64,000 nucleotides of DNA from Luscinia megarhynchos. Taxonomy: Eukaryota > Chordata > Aves > Passeriformes > Turdidae. The notes beneath the pieces are model-generated. The model searched no databases, had not been told where the DNA came from, and saw only the letters and a program-made list of their open reading frames with translations. The stretch lies in NCBI GenBank assembly GCA_034336665.1, contig JAPFBE010000002.1, positions 5,626,146 to 5,690,145 on the forward strand, written 5' to 3'. Positions 9,491-21,308 of this stretch are shown one piece after another; position 1 is the stretch's first letter, and every line of letters begins with the position of its first letter. Made by a program: the position numbers and the translations under genes.

Positions 9491-12377
9491 TTACATTTAT
9501 GAAGGCCAAACTTTTCACTTGTCTCCAAGACCTGCTAAAAGGGATGTCAAAGAGAGGCATGTCAACAGTGATATTCCAGCAGGGTTGGCCTCCCTTGTTT
9601 AGACCTATGCTGTTATGCTGTGGGTGTGCATGGAGAAGACCTTTTCTAAGCTTAGTGGATGAAGGGGGTTCAGAGGCAGAAGTGCTAAATTCCATGTTTA
9701 TCTCTTACACCAATGCAAACCATGCTACTACTCTTAGCATGTATAAAAGTGCTACCAGATCAAATAAATCACATTTTATCCAGTTGTAAAGCTGTAAATG
9801 GTGACTTGCAGGCTCAGCGCTACTCTTTCCTTTGTATCCATTGCTCACACCATAACTGGGAATTTTACACTGACATTTTACAAGAATACTGGCATGTATG
9901 CCTCTTGCACACCCTTAAATCCTGCACGCTTCCTTCTGTCATGTTTCCAGTGTCACATAATTTGCCAAGCTAATCACTTGCACTAAACAAGGCAGAGATG
10001 TAGCAGGAAACAAGTGGCATGTGATCACACAGTTAGAGCCTGTGTTAACATGTATATTCATGGTGTGCATGGGGACAAATAAGAGCAGGAGACACTGCTT
10101 AAATGCACTACTTCCTTTAGTTGCCCAGATCCAAACAGCACCAAGTCTAAGACAGTCATGCTAATTCTCAGGATTCATTTAGGCAAAGACAGCATAGCAT
10201 ATGCTCACTGTCAAATCCTGAGGAGACTAGCACTATATGTGCTTTTGCTAGCATTATCCTGAGAGGGATTATGGACCCAAAACCAAATTATCTCCAGTCA
10301 GCTTCTCCTTAGTAACCACCCCGGTGAACACTATCTACACTATAGATGTGTTATAGCTTGCTCTTCTTTCCCTTAGTAGTAAACACCTCAGCCTTGAATT
10401 ATCTCACCACCATTTACACAAGGGCAGGGATATGTGGAAGGCTGTTATGGAACCCTTCTCTATTTGGAAAACACAACAGTTTATAAACAAAAGTTCAACT
10501 TTGATTCAAGAAAAAAGAAATTCAATATTAACATATGTGTGTGTGCACACTCAAATAAGCCCTCTTCCTAGCCATTCATGCGGGAGTATTATCTTCTTAG
10601 CCCACCTCAGTTGGGATAAAGAAAACCCACTACTTTTATTTTATTGTGGCATTATCTGTGTGGCTTCTTACAACTTCTTGTAAAAGGGCATGGCTCCTAT
10701 CAAAGATGACATGGTGCTAATGTGGCTTAATGTTGTATAGTAATTACAGTGTTCTGAAAAATGTTAAAATCTAAAATTTGACAAAGCCACTAGAATACAC
10801 AACAATGCTGAGGTTTCAATACTCTTTGCCTGTGAGACCTTCACAGAGCTGGCAGATACCATAAGCCTCACGTTAAGCAGAATACCCAACCTACCCCAAA
10901 GCTTAACTTTTCAAAGACAGATCACAACAATAACAGAAACTTTCATATTGAGTGTGTCTCTGTGTTTTATCTTCCAGCGCTACCACAACAAACTTCTGTT
11001 AATAGCATTAAGGGTAGGTTAGAAAATAGAATCTTCAGGGATTTACATATTAGAAGATTTTTAAACAGGAAAGTTTAATTCTCATTGGCTCCTATTCCTG
11101 TAGACTGTGTTAATACAGCTCCCTCCCTGCTGCTTACCACAGCTAAGACAGCATCAATATGCCTATTATAGATGTCATATTTCCAGTACTTACAGCTCAG
11201 CTGTTGGTATTTTCCTTTGGACTAGCCATGGAAATTCAAGCCTGTAACCCAAAAACATGTATAAATGCTCCATTTACTCACAGAAAACCTCTCCTGCCAG
11301 CTATTTAAACAGAAGGCTTTAGGAACAACAGCTAAAAGTGAGCCCCTATAATATTGGCTTTAACCACCTGTTACTGCAGGCAATTTCCAAGTATAATCCT
11401 AAACATGACAGTAGATTGGGCTGCAGTATGGTCTGTTATGATATAATTTTGAGCTTTCAAAAATTGCTGTTTAGCAGTAGTGTTTTAAAATACCTTCCAT
11501 CATATCAGCACGTGATAGCTTACAACAGTTCCAAAGGAGAGTGGTAGGAAAACAGCTTTTGACTCAAGAGCTCTCAGATTAATTTGTGCTGTGGTCACAC
11601 ATATAGCCACAGCAAATTCACAGTGGTCACGGTTGCCAGACACACAACTGAGCTATAAAAAGTGAGCTTTTACACGGTGGTTGCACACAAAGTCCCTGGT
11701 GGCCGCGTTTGGAAATTGCTGGTTTAACAAATATAACCCTCTAAGAGACTGCGAGCCTCAATTCCTCTTTTGATTCAAAAACAAATTCACTTGGACAAGT
11801 CATCTTTGCTTGCCATTCTTGCTTAACTTGCCAGTTCCTCCCTCAGTTCAGCACCTCCCTATGTGCAGTTCTGTGAGGGTGGGCTTTTTCCATCAGAGAC
11901 TGGAATTGACAGAAAGCCTAAACACTGCACAAGAATCTGTAGGAAAATAAGAGCCACCTTTGGAGTTAAACATTTACCATCTCTGTACCAGTTTTCCCCT
12001 CTTCATTTGACAGTTCTTGGCAACATCAGGGCTTGTATGAAAAGCAAATTCTTGGTTGAATCCAATGCCAGTTCCACTCAAGAGGAGGTAGTGCAAGCTT
12101 TCTAAAAGGACCTCACAGATGCAGTTCAACAGTGACCTTCATACCCCTCCCTGAGGATGGAAAAATAAAGAAATAAATCACAGCAGTGTGTCAAGTGGCT
12201 ACACTTTGGCACCCACCTCAAAAATGTTGTGAGTCCCAGGAGTGATGCCTAGGATGCTTCTCTAATCCATTAAATACATGTTCTTAAATGACCTTTTGCT
12301 ACTGGAAAACTCACCAAATTTTAAAAAGTGACCTGTGCCTACTCAGTTCTGGACCTTGTCATTGTGACTCTCACTAT

Positions 12378-12396
12378 AATGGCATTTAATGCCATT
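12378..12396. repeat. 19-bp perfect palindrome
   Basis: AATGGCATT and its exact reverse complement AATGCCATT flank a single T. Each arm is 9 bases. No further function is visible. Confidence 0.7.
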
Positions 12397-15365
12397 TAAT
12401 ACTAAATGCTGTAATAGAGTTTATCATTAAAGTCACTTTTCCAGGACTGAGCCATCAATGCATTTCAGTAGTTGCCTTTTCTCATAGAACAAATTATCTC
12501 CAAAAATGCAAAGTATTCTCCTCTTCCAGTAACAGATGGTCCTACAACATTAGAGAACTGAGTCTTATCAATAACACTCTCAGCTACACAGGAAAAAAAG
12601 AAAGCTTCCTGAGCTGCAGTGTAAAGTACCATTTACTGCCACAAGGGAATGTCTGGAAATGCCAGAGCTCCTATAGCATGCTGGCTTTAAACAGGAGATA
12701 CAAGATCCTGGGGGGGCAATTCATGGCAATTTTCCAACCTATGGAATGTTTCCATGGGGAGAAAGGGAGGAAGAAGGAATGTGTTTGTGAGTTTAAAAGC
12801 AGTGCTGTAATCTGAAGGAGAGATAGGGTTTGGCTGATGGTGGCTGATGGCCTTACCCTTGCAGTGGCAGGACTGCAGAAGCTCTCCTGTGTTGCTGGGA
12901 ATCCAGCAAGGGTGCAGCTCAAGTGCATGATAAAAAACACTGGAGAATAGCAAAGACTGATAAATGAAGAAACTGCTTTTCCCAGCTGCCCTCTAATGAA
13001 GGTGCCTGTTCCTTCTAAAAAGGGAAAAATGAGAGGAAGAGAAGGAGGAACGGGACTCTTTCTCATTAAAATCCTTCCTTAGGCTGCCAGCTATACACCC
13101 ACACTAACTTCCTATTTAACACCCTGCCATGGCTGGGTGGCTGAAGAACAGCACAGGAAACCCAGGGCCCTTAGCAGCACATTGTCTGGATGGACCAGCA
13201 AAGCTCCAACCCAGCATGTGCCTGCCTTTGCACTGACCCTTGCAGTAGTCACAGAGATGGCAGCACAAGAAATGCAATGTTAACCCCAGTACCAGGAATA
13301 TGGTTACTATTAGTGGAATTTTACCCTCTCTTGTGCTTCATACCCCAAAGATGCTCCCTTTCTCTTTGGAGCAGGAGCCCTTCCTCCTGTCCTGCTTCCA
13401 CAAATCTTTGCTTTAACTCTGCTCACAGAAAAAGGGAAAGAAAAGGCACTAGACACTGTCAAATGAGACAGAAAATGTGGGGAGTTTTCTTCTCATGCAT
13501 TTTTCAGCTATCCCAAATATGTTCTGTTCAAATCATAGTTATAGTTGAGCTTTTTTAGAAGAACCTAAAGATTTTCTTACAAGCAGTTATTCTAAACTGA
13601 GTTTGCTCTCTTTCAAAATCAAATGCACAAGTGCTATCAGACTTTTCAATATTCCTACACTTGAGAAAAATCAAGTTTCTCTTAGTCTGCTCTCTCTTAC
13701 CACCCTTTAACCTCTTTTTCTCTGACAGAAAAGCAGCTTAGTGAAAGTTCTGCAACTTTTCTTACATTCTGTAAGAAAGTACATTCTGTACATTCATACT
13801 CATATTTCTTTTATGTAGCTGGTTTCAAAGCACACCTGGTTTTAGTAACCTTCTCCAGTACAAAAAATGTTTGTATCTAGGCTGAACTTGAAATGGAGGG
13901 CGGGCTGCCTGTGGAAAATCTCCTCTTGGTCTTATGAAAAATAGAAACATCGTGTTCTCAGTTTGCTCTGGGTTAGTTCCCCAGCTCTAAGAGCACAACC
14001 CAGCACTGAGCACAGCTGAAGCCTAATTTTAGGCACCTGACCCACACAATCCAATCCAAACTGCAGCTCTCACTAAATTGCCTGAACTTCCTATTTTATG
14101 GGTGGAGAGACTTATGTTAGGGTGGGATTTACCATAGCCCACATGGTAAGAAAAAAAGTCACAAAATTAGCTGTGACAGCTATTTGTTACATTTGGCTTT
14201 ATGAAGGGGAGTGAAAAGACCTACCTGGACAGATACTGAGCCTGCAAGGCGCATTTGCAAGTAAGAAGTTCTCAAATGACACGGGTCTCTAGGATAAAAG
14301 AGATAGACAGGGGCCACGGTGTGAAGAAGCACCTTCTTGTGACCTAACACTTGCTGCTACTAGAAAAATCATGGTGTTGGCTAGAAGCAACAACCAGCCT
14401 GCTGAGACGTTGTTCAGAGGAGAGGTGCATAAACTTTTAAAAATTTTTATTTTGATTTCACTACTTTATTCTCTTTCTAATTAAAAAAAATGGCTTTTGT
14501 TTCAATCAAATTTGGTGTTGATTTTTTGGTTTTGATTAGTTGATGTTTTGTTATTTAAAAGCCCTTTGTTCACTTTGGGGAGGTCAGTGCTGGGCAGAGG
14601 TCTAGCCATGGCCAGCAAAAGCTGACAGTATGCTAATCAGTGGGAACTGCTAAAGAATGGGAAGAGTTTTAAAAATTTTTCCGACTTCACATGATGCCGG
14701 TTCTTTGTCCACAAGCCTGAGTCCTGCCTTGGACTACTCCCTTATTTCTTAAAATACTCTTTCTGCTAGTACTGTCTTTTGTGCACCAGAAACTAAGTAA
14801 GAAAGTAATGGGCATAGGGAAGACCCAAGTTAACTTTCCACCTTGATAAAGGAATAGAGACTCCATCTGTTCGTAGGAGGCTGCATTCTGATCTTTGCCA
14901 GTATCCAACACCAAAAGATCTTAAGATGTCTTCAAAACCAAAGGGAAGGAGGTACCTTATTACAAACCAAAATTAAAGCCCCTAGTTGAAGCCTGAAGAG
15001 GGAGAATTAAGGTCATCCCCAGTCAGTAGGCTTCCAGCTGCAATTTTACCTAGGATAAATGCATGCAAACTGGGCATACCACGTCCCCTCATACATGAAT
15101 ACCAGCCCACTTCCAATCACAAAACACGTAAATTTGTTTCCTTTTAATTTACTGCTGTATCATTGAAGATAGCTGTTGTGAATCTTCTTTTGAAGATTGC
15201 TCCCACTAGCAGTGCACACAGCCGTGGCTGCTACCTCCAGGCTGAGTCAATAGTACCAAGGTGCCTAAAAATTAATGGTGCCTTGATGGTTTTAGCTCAT
15301 AGCACTCAGAAGCACAGTTAGACCCTGGCAGCTCTGAGGATTTTGACATGGCTGATGACATACAG

Positions 15366-15381
15366 AAAAAAAAAAAAAAAA
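15366..15381. repeat. poly-A run
   Basis: Sixteen consecutive A. No recognisable retroelement precedes it. Confidence 0.85.
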
Positions 15382-18300
15382 GTTGTTTTTAAAAATTTCT
15401 TAGAGGTAGTTTAAATTTATCTGTTATTGTCTGGAAGGTGCTCAGGTAGTCCAGATAAGAAGTAGTCAAAATTTTCTTATTAAACATGTTATGCTAAGAA
15501 TAAATCCTCTAGTTTTGAAAACAAGCAGCTTGGGTCAAATGTGGGATATTGGAGACTTTTAAACAATATAGAGCGATTTCTCATTCTCTATGTTTTCCCT
15601 ACATATTCAATCTAACTAATTTTCCTGTTATTACTGTGCTCAGATTGCTATTGATAATGTACATAGTAATTAAACTCATTAGCAGTATAGACTGCATATA
15701 GAGCTTTTCTTTTATACCTGCCATACACCAAAAGTACACATATTTCTAGTCAAAAGGGCAAGAAAATCTGTAAATATAGATTTTAGAGTCCACAATCCTG
15801 TTAATATTTGCACCTATGTATAAACTTGTGTTGTCATTCCAAAACAACAGAGTTGATAAAACAAAAACAGTCTCAAAAAAAATCCCAACCTTTTTTCAGA
15901 CACTAAATATCTTCAGCACAAAAAGTACCTAAAATGCTTTCAGTAGTGCTTTGGTTGTTAATGCACTTCTCAATCCTTAACTTAAGGATATGGCATTATA
16001 TTTACTTTGGAACAATCCTTTTGGGTCCATGTCCATGGTGAAAGATACAGTGCTAAACTGGACTGCTGCTGCAGCTGGTAAACAACCACCTGAAAACAAA
16101 AAGAATAAACGATGGTTTAATGACAATCCTGTGTAGCTGGTGCTGTCAGGCTCTCTCCCATGCAATACAAAGTACACAGCTTTGGTCAACACACTGAAGG
16201 TGGCTTCCCCAGTTTCTCTGACTGTGTTGAAGCCCTTTTTTGTTCACCTTCACAGAACCAGTGCTGCTCTGTACCTTAACAGTTCTTCTAAGACACAGAT
16301 TATATGAGTTATCAGGAGAATGGTGAGGGGGGAATATGTGTGTAGGAAGATTATATTAAGGCACATGAAAAAAGTTGCTAAAATTCACGAGGAGGAAAAA
16401 AGGACAGATGGATTTTTTAGCAAATACTGTTGCTTCACATCTCCTTGGCTCCATAAGAGAAAACATTTTCTACTAAAAATAGTAGCTGGACTGAGAAGGT
16501 ACCAATCTATATGAGGGTATAAAATGAGGTGTGAATTATTGAAAAAGGCAAACTATGTTTGCCAGAAAACAGCCAGCATATCATACCAGGAGTATGAGGG
16601 TTAATCTGGTGGTAAATACAAGGTACATGCCTTGGGAAAAAAGATTTGAAGAGCAAAATATCTAAATGATGAGGTGAAAATCTGGCAGCTATACCTTCAA
16701 CAATCCACTGAGCACAAAAATATTGGTATAGTATTTTCATTTACTGCTTAGAGCTCTACTTGGTCTGTTGAGGGGCTTTTTGTGTTTGTTGTTTGTTTGT
16801 TTGTTTGTTTGGCATTTTGTTTGGGGTTTTTTGTAAACAACCCTCTTTAAACTTTCTACTCTCTTTCCCAGGCTAGTTAAAGCACTGCCTTCTGGCCACC
16901 AGACTTCTGTCTGAAGAGGGACTACATGGGTAGATACACAAATAAGCAAGCACACACACCAAACCATGTAGATATGGCATCTATACATGCTGTGTGACTA
17001 TGCATGTATGCTGCTCTTGTGACAACCTTGGCATCTGCCTTTTATGCATTAATCTCTCTCATCTGGCACTTAGTTAAGTGTGACTTTGTCTTGGTTGGTC
17101 TTCTAAGTTTTGGTGAACAATGTTTCAGGCCCAGAGATGAGTCATACAGATATTTGTAAGTGTGCTATGTGGACCCAAATGCTTAAGGGTAGGAACACAT
17201 CTAAGTACTTACATAAGTTCAGTAGAATATGTAGACAGAAAAGCACTGCTAATTAAGATATTCTACTTTATATATCACCTGTGGAAATGCAAGGAGTTAC
17301 TCTCACATATCAGGAGCAGCCAGTGCTTTGGCTGGGTACCATTTTGAAAACAGTTTCCTTCAGGTCAAAATTGAGCCAATTAAGTTAATGCACTTCCTTG
17401 AAAAGCCAAAGCCTCTGCTAGCATCTGTAGAGAGAGAAGCACACAGTTGCCCCAGAGCCAGCAGTAGCTGCAATGGACAGGCATACAGACGACTGGCAAG
17501 TGAATGTTATGCATACTGCTGCCTGTGGTTCTGAGAGAATTAAAAGCATTTGCTGTGATGACATTTTCATTAACAAGTTTCCACTTTACACACAAGGGAA
17601 TATAAACCAGTTGTCTTCACTGGAAGAATCGCATCGTGAGATCAGGAAAACATTCGAAAGGAATAGACATAACATGGATGAATTTAATTTTAGAAAAGTT
17701 ACATAAAGGCTGTGGGATATTCATGGGAGAGGCTATTCAGATTCTTTCCTCTTTATGAAAGGAAAAGTCACCCTGTGGTGTAGGTTTAAGGCTCTGGAGT
17801 GAGCACACGTTTATTTCCAGTTTCTTTAATGCAATTGATGCAACAGACTTAGAGAAGGAAGATTGTAATGGGGGACAGGCAGTGATGATGGAGAAGGCAG
17901 TAATGACCCAGTGACAGACTATTAGTGTCTGGCTGTGTCACAAAGAGAGGCAAGTGGGGCACCAGCTGTCACAAAGCAAAGAACAGAGCAAGGGAAGGTT
18001 GACTAATCTGTGTACTGGGGGGAAAAGATATCAAAAGCTTGATGAGCTACATGTCTTGGAAGTGAAGGCATGCTAATATTATTGAAATAGTTGCTTTAAA
18101 AGAAGGTTTTCAATAGAAAAAAGAAGTAATCAATTGTTAACCACAGATTCATTTTCATCTCCTTTCTCTGAGGATTTTTATAAACAAAAGAGATTAATTT
18201 CTAATTCCTTAGCAGAAGAATTCAATAATGTTCATTTTCTTTGTCTAGAAGTTGACACTGAAAATAGATGCCTTAGCCCTCCCCACTTGCTCCAAGGCTA

Positions 18301-19438
18301 GAGAGAGCAAGGAACATGACATATCTTATGAGAGCTTTCTGACTAATGCAAAGCTGCAAGGTGCATTCACGAAATCTGCTTACTCTGGAGGTTACATTAA
18401 AAAAACAGCAACAAAAGCAAAAAAACCACACACACAAAAAAGAGGAAAAATATAAAAATATGAGAAATCTGAGGGAGAGTTTTTCCCTTGGGGGTGGTCT
18501 GACTAAGAAATGACTAAGAGCTCTAAATGAGAAATTACAGTAAGCAAAAGAGCATCTTGGGGTATCTGCAAGCAATTGGCGTAAGTGCAGTTTTAGTTAG
18601 GCCGATGACTAACATGCACATCACTGAGCACTTTGTATGGCATGGCTTCTCAGGTCAGCTCGTGGTGTGTAGGCTCACACTCTGGAAATCTCCATGAAAA
18701 CTGCAAAGGTAACGAAGGATGTGCAGGCGGAGGAAGCACTAAAAGTTCAGGAGTAGAATGATAGGGAGTGACGGTGATATAAATCTAATTGGGTTGCATG
18801 ATACATTGCTGTCCTATAGAGGCAAGAAGTTCACATACTCTGAAAGGATAATAGACCAATAAAATTCAGAACTCTCACAAGATATGGAAGATCTGGGGGA
18901 GATAATACACGGTGAGCTCATGTTTCAGGCTGTTGTGTTTGATTTATGAATCTGAAGGGACAGCTTGCACTAAGGCAATTGTCCTCATGGTTTATATGAG
19001 TTCAGTACCAAACTAAATATGCTTTTAGTTATGGATTTACCATAGCATTTCTTCATTCATCTCAACCAAACTGATAGGATGTGTAATACACATTGTTCCT
19101 TGTTTATAGTGTGTTTAAACCTAGTACAAGAGGGAAATGAAAACTATAATTTCAATTGTTTACAGCCAAGACTGACTGTGAAACAAAAACTCAGACCCTC
19201 AACTTTTTCTCATGGCATACTTTTGTGCAGGAAGATGTATTAGAAAGGAGACATTATTTTGCTGACACCCCTATCATTATTGGAACTCTATTTCATGTGT
19301 CCATTTATTTTGAAAGGACCAGATCTAGGTTTTACACAACAGTGCAAAACATTGCCTAAAGCTGAGCTTTTAAACCAAATTAGCAAATAGCACTTTGAAT
19401 AACAGTTTAAGAACTGGCTAGCTGAATGAGGAGGGTTG
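15382..19438. other. non-coding, no recognised element
   Basis: Intergenic or intronic DNA with no named repeat apart from the TTTG tract. Open frames reach only 100 codons (18,273-18,575, -), without domains. A 200-base stretch near 18,060-18,260 contains CAATTGTTAACCACAG, with SOX-like and RUNX-like cores. This is too little to call regulatory. Confidence 0.5.
16784..16812. repeat. (TTTG)n microsatellite
   Basis: About six TTTG units, followed by further T/G-rich sequence to 16,834. Confidence 0.85.
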
Positions 19439-19492
19439 TTTTTATTATTATTATTATTATTGTTATTGTTATTGTTATTTATGATGATGATG
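19439..19492. repeat. compound (TTA)n-(TTG TTA)n-(ATG)n microsatellite
   Basis: Six or so ATT units pass into alternating TTGTTA units and then four ATG units. The change of motif along the tract shows stepwise mutation of one original trinucleotide array. Confidence 0.85.
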
Positions 19493-19766
19493 TATTCTTT
19501 GCTTCCTGTTTACATAGCGAAGGTTTCACTCAAGACATGAGTCTGGGGAGTCACAAAAAATTTTTTTCAGGCTGAAAAAAGTAGGATCCCTTCTGCAATT
19601 TCTTCCTAATCTATCATACCTCACCAATGTCCCTGTGCAATTATTAGTACACGAATTCATCATCTGTGCCAAGCATGAAATTGGCACAACAGAGTATGAT
19701 GTCTCACATTTGCATTTCTTCTTCATTTTTAAGCCTAGTTAAAGTGTTCTTTTTATTGAGGGATGG

Positions 19767-19850
19767 AAGTAATAAGTATGTTTTAAAGGATAGCCTCAAC
19801 TAACCCCTTAAGTAATGAGCATGTTTTGAAAGATAGCCTCAACTAACCCC
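19767..19850. repeat. 43-bp tandem duplication, two copies
   Basis: Copy 1 is 19,767-19,809 and copy 2 is 19,810-19,850. Both start AAGTAAT and end GATAGCCTCAACTAACCCC. Over the shared 41 bases they differ at only four positions (A/G, T/C, A/G, G/A, all transitions). The copies abut exactly, so this is a local duplication, probably by slippage or unequal exchange, that has since aged. The unit is not a known repeat family. Confidence 0.9.
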
Positions 19851-20990
19851 TGTAGAACAGCAGGAGTCAGGACTGAGAATCGGGCAAAAATATCCATTGC
19901 CATGTCCAAGTAAGCAAAGAAAAGTTAATCAGCTAGACTGAAGAAGTCCACAGCTAAGGACTCAGGATCAGGAGACCCAATATGTGGAGCTGTGATTCTT
20001 ATTTTGACCATGATGTTGAACAGAAGAGCAGTAGCTGAGGGCTCTCGGGAACACATCATTCATAAAAACAACAGCAGGAAAACAAACCCCCTTCCTTAGA
20101 CAGGATAAATATTATTTTCTCATTTATTGGTGCAAAATATTGCATGTTCTTTGTAAGTTTTCAGATTCTAGTGGAAGGACTTCTTTAAGTAGCGAAGTGT
20201 TGAAGTACTTCATCCATACAGAAAAAATTAGCTTTTCACTTGGGATGATAATCCTTCCATTCACTCCCCATTCTCTCTTGTCTATTTATATTATAAACTC
20301 TTATAGAGCAGGGACTACTCTTTTCCACATATGTATGCAACATCTCTCATGGTTTGTCTCCCATTTCAAATGGCACCTCCAAATCTAACTACAACTAAGC
20401 AACAGGAAATTTAAGAACTGTTCTGCAGATGCAAATGATTACTAAGGCCAGTCAGGGGCAGAATGAGAAACAGAAATCAGGATTTTCCACTCTCATTTAA
20501 TTCACAGATTCATACACTTTCCAAGGAAAAAAGCGATATATCTTTTGGCAGTAAGGCTGTGAGCATATTCTTTAATCTTTAATAAAATTAAAGAAAAAAC
20601 TGACAAAGCTCAACCAAGAAAATACAAATAAAATCTATAAAACTGTCTTAAGTTTGCGGATACTTTGAGCCTACTAAATGGCTGTTGAAATGACTGTAAA
20701 GTCTCTCCAGTGACTTCTGTGAACCCTCAGCAAGAACCTTTGTGAACTCAAAGCCAGAGAGAGACTGGGTAGTTGAGGGGAATCTTTTTGGTGTACATAT
20801 CTTGCTCTGCCCTGGGTTTGAGTTTCTGCACACAGATGAAAGAGGATTCAAGATAAAATAGAAGGGAAGCTCCCTCCCATTATTTTATTTAACAGTCAGA
20901 GGAATCTGAGAAACATTCTTGTATGAAATAAATCCTATCCTCACTTACACCCATGCAAATGAAAGCAGTATTTGGCTGCAAGACAAGTGT

Positions 20991-21054
20991 ATTTCTTAAC
21001 TATTTTGAGTGCCATATGCTATATGAGTGCCATATGTTAGCATTTCTTAACTAT
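20991..21054. repeat. nested direct repeats A-B-B-A
   Basis: ATTTCTTAACTAT occurs at 20,991-21,003 and again at 21,042-21,054. Between them GAGTGCCATATG occurs at 21,007-21,018 and 21,025-21,036. The inner pair has an 18-bp period. Two rounds of small duplication would explain the order. Confidence 0.8.
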
Positions 21055-21099
21055 ATATAGCCATTTCTAATGGTACACTGAGTTAAAGGAGAGAGCACT

Positions 21100-21240
21100 G
21101 CCCTGATCTTCCCTTCACCCCTTCACCTCTCTCACCTCTCCTCAAATCTCTCCTCTCCCCCTTCCTTTCCTTTTCTCTTCTTTCTGCACTCCTCAGCCTA
21201 CACCCAGCTTCCTTCATCATACTTCCTACTATTTTTTTTT
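21100..21240. repeat. pyrimidine-rich low-complexity tract
   Basis: Almost only C and T from about 21,106 to 21,190 (for example CTCTCCTCTCCCCCTTCC), then a T run near 21,231. The neighbouring A-rich tract completes a strong strand asymmetry switch within 200 bases. Confidence 0.7.
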
Positions 21241-21308
21241 ATTTAAAAAAACAAAAAAAAGACCAACAACAAAATACCCCCTCAAAAAAAAAAAAAAAAA
21301 AAAAAAAA
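21241..21308. repeat. A-rich tract with 25-base poly-A
   Basis: Scattered A runs end in 25 consecutive A at 21,284-21,308. No polyadenylation signal or retrocopy body is recognisable upstream. The length of such a homopolymer is prone to sequencing error. Confidence 0.8.

Larger units (their letters stand above)
8426..15365. other. non-coding, long stretch without recognised elements
   Basis: About 7 kb without a named repeat, exon or RNA gene. The longest open frames are 131 codons (12,671-13,066, -) and 122 codons (13,190-13,558, +), neither with a known domain. An A-rich patch lies at 9,432-9,490, a perfect palindrome at 12,378-12,396, and a TATA-like CTATAAAAAG near 11,652 with no transcript evidence. 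The interval is too poor in CpG to hold a CpG-island promoter. Confidence 0.5.

Noticed and set aside
13163..13184. TAGCAGCACAT, similar to the miR-15/16 5' end
   Set aside because: The rest of the mature sequence does not match and the flanks do not fold into a precursor-like hairpin.
21231..21308. Poly-A run as the tail of a processed pseudogene
   Set aside because: No polyadenylation signal and no gene-like body upstream. The neighbourhood is low-complexity on both sides.
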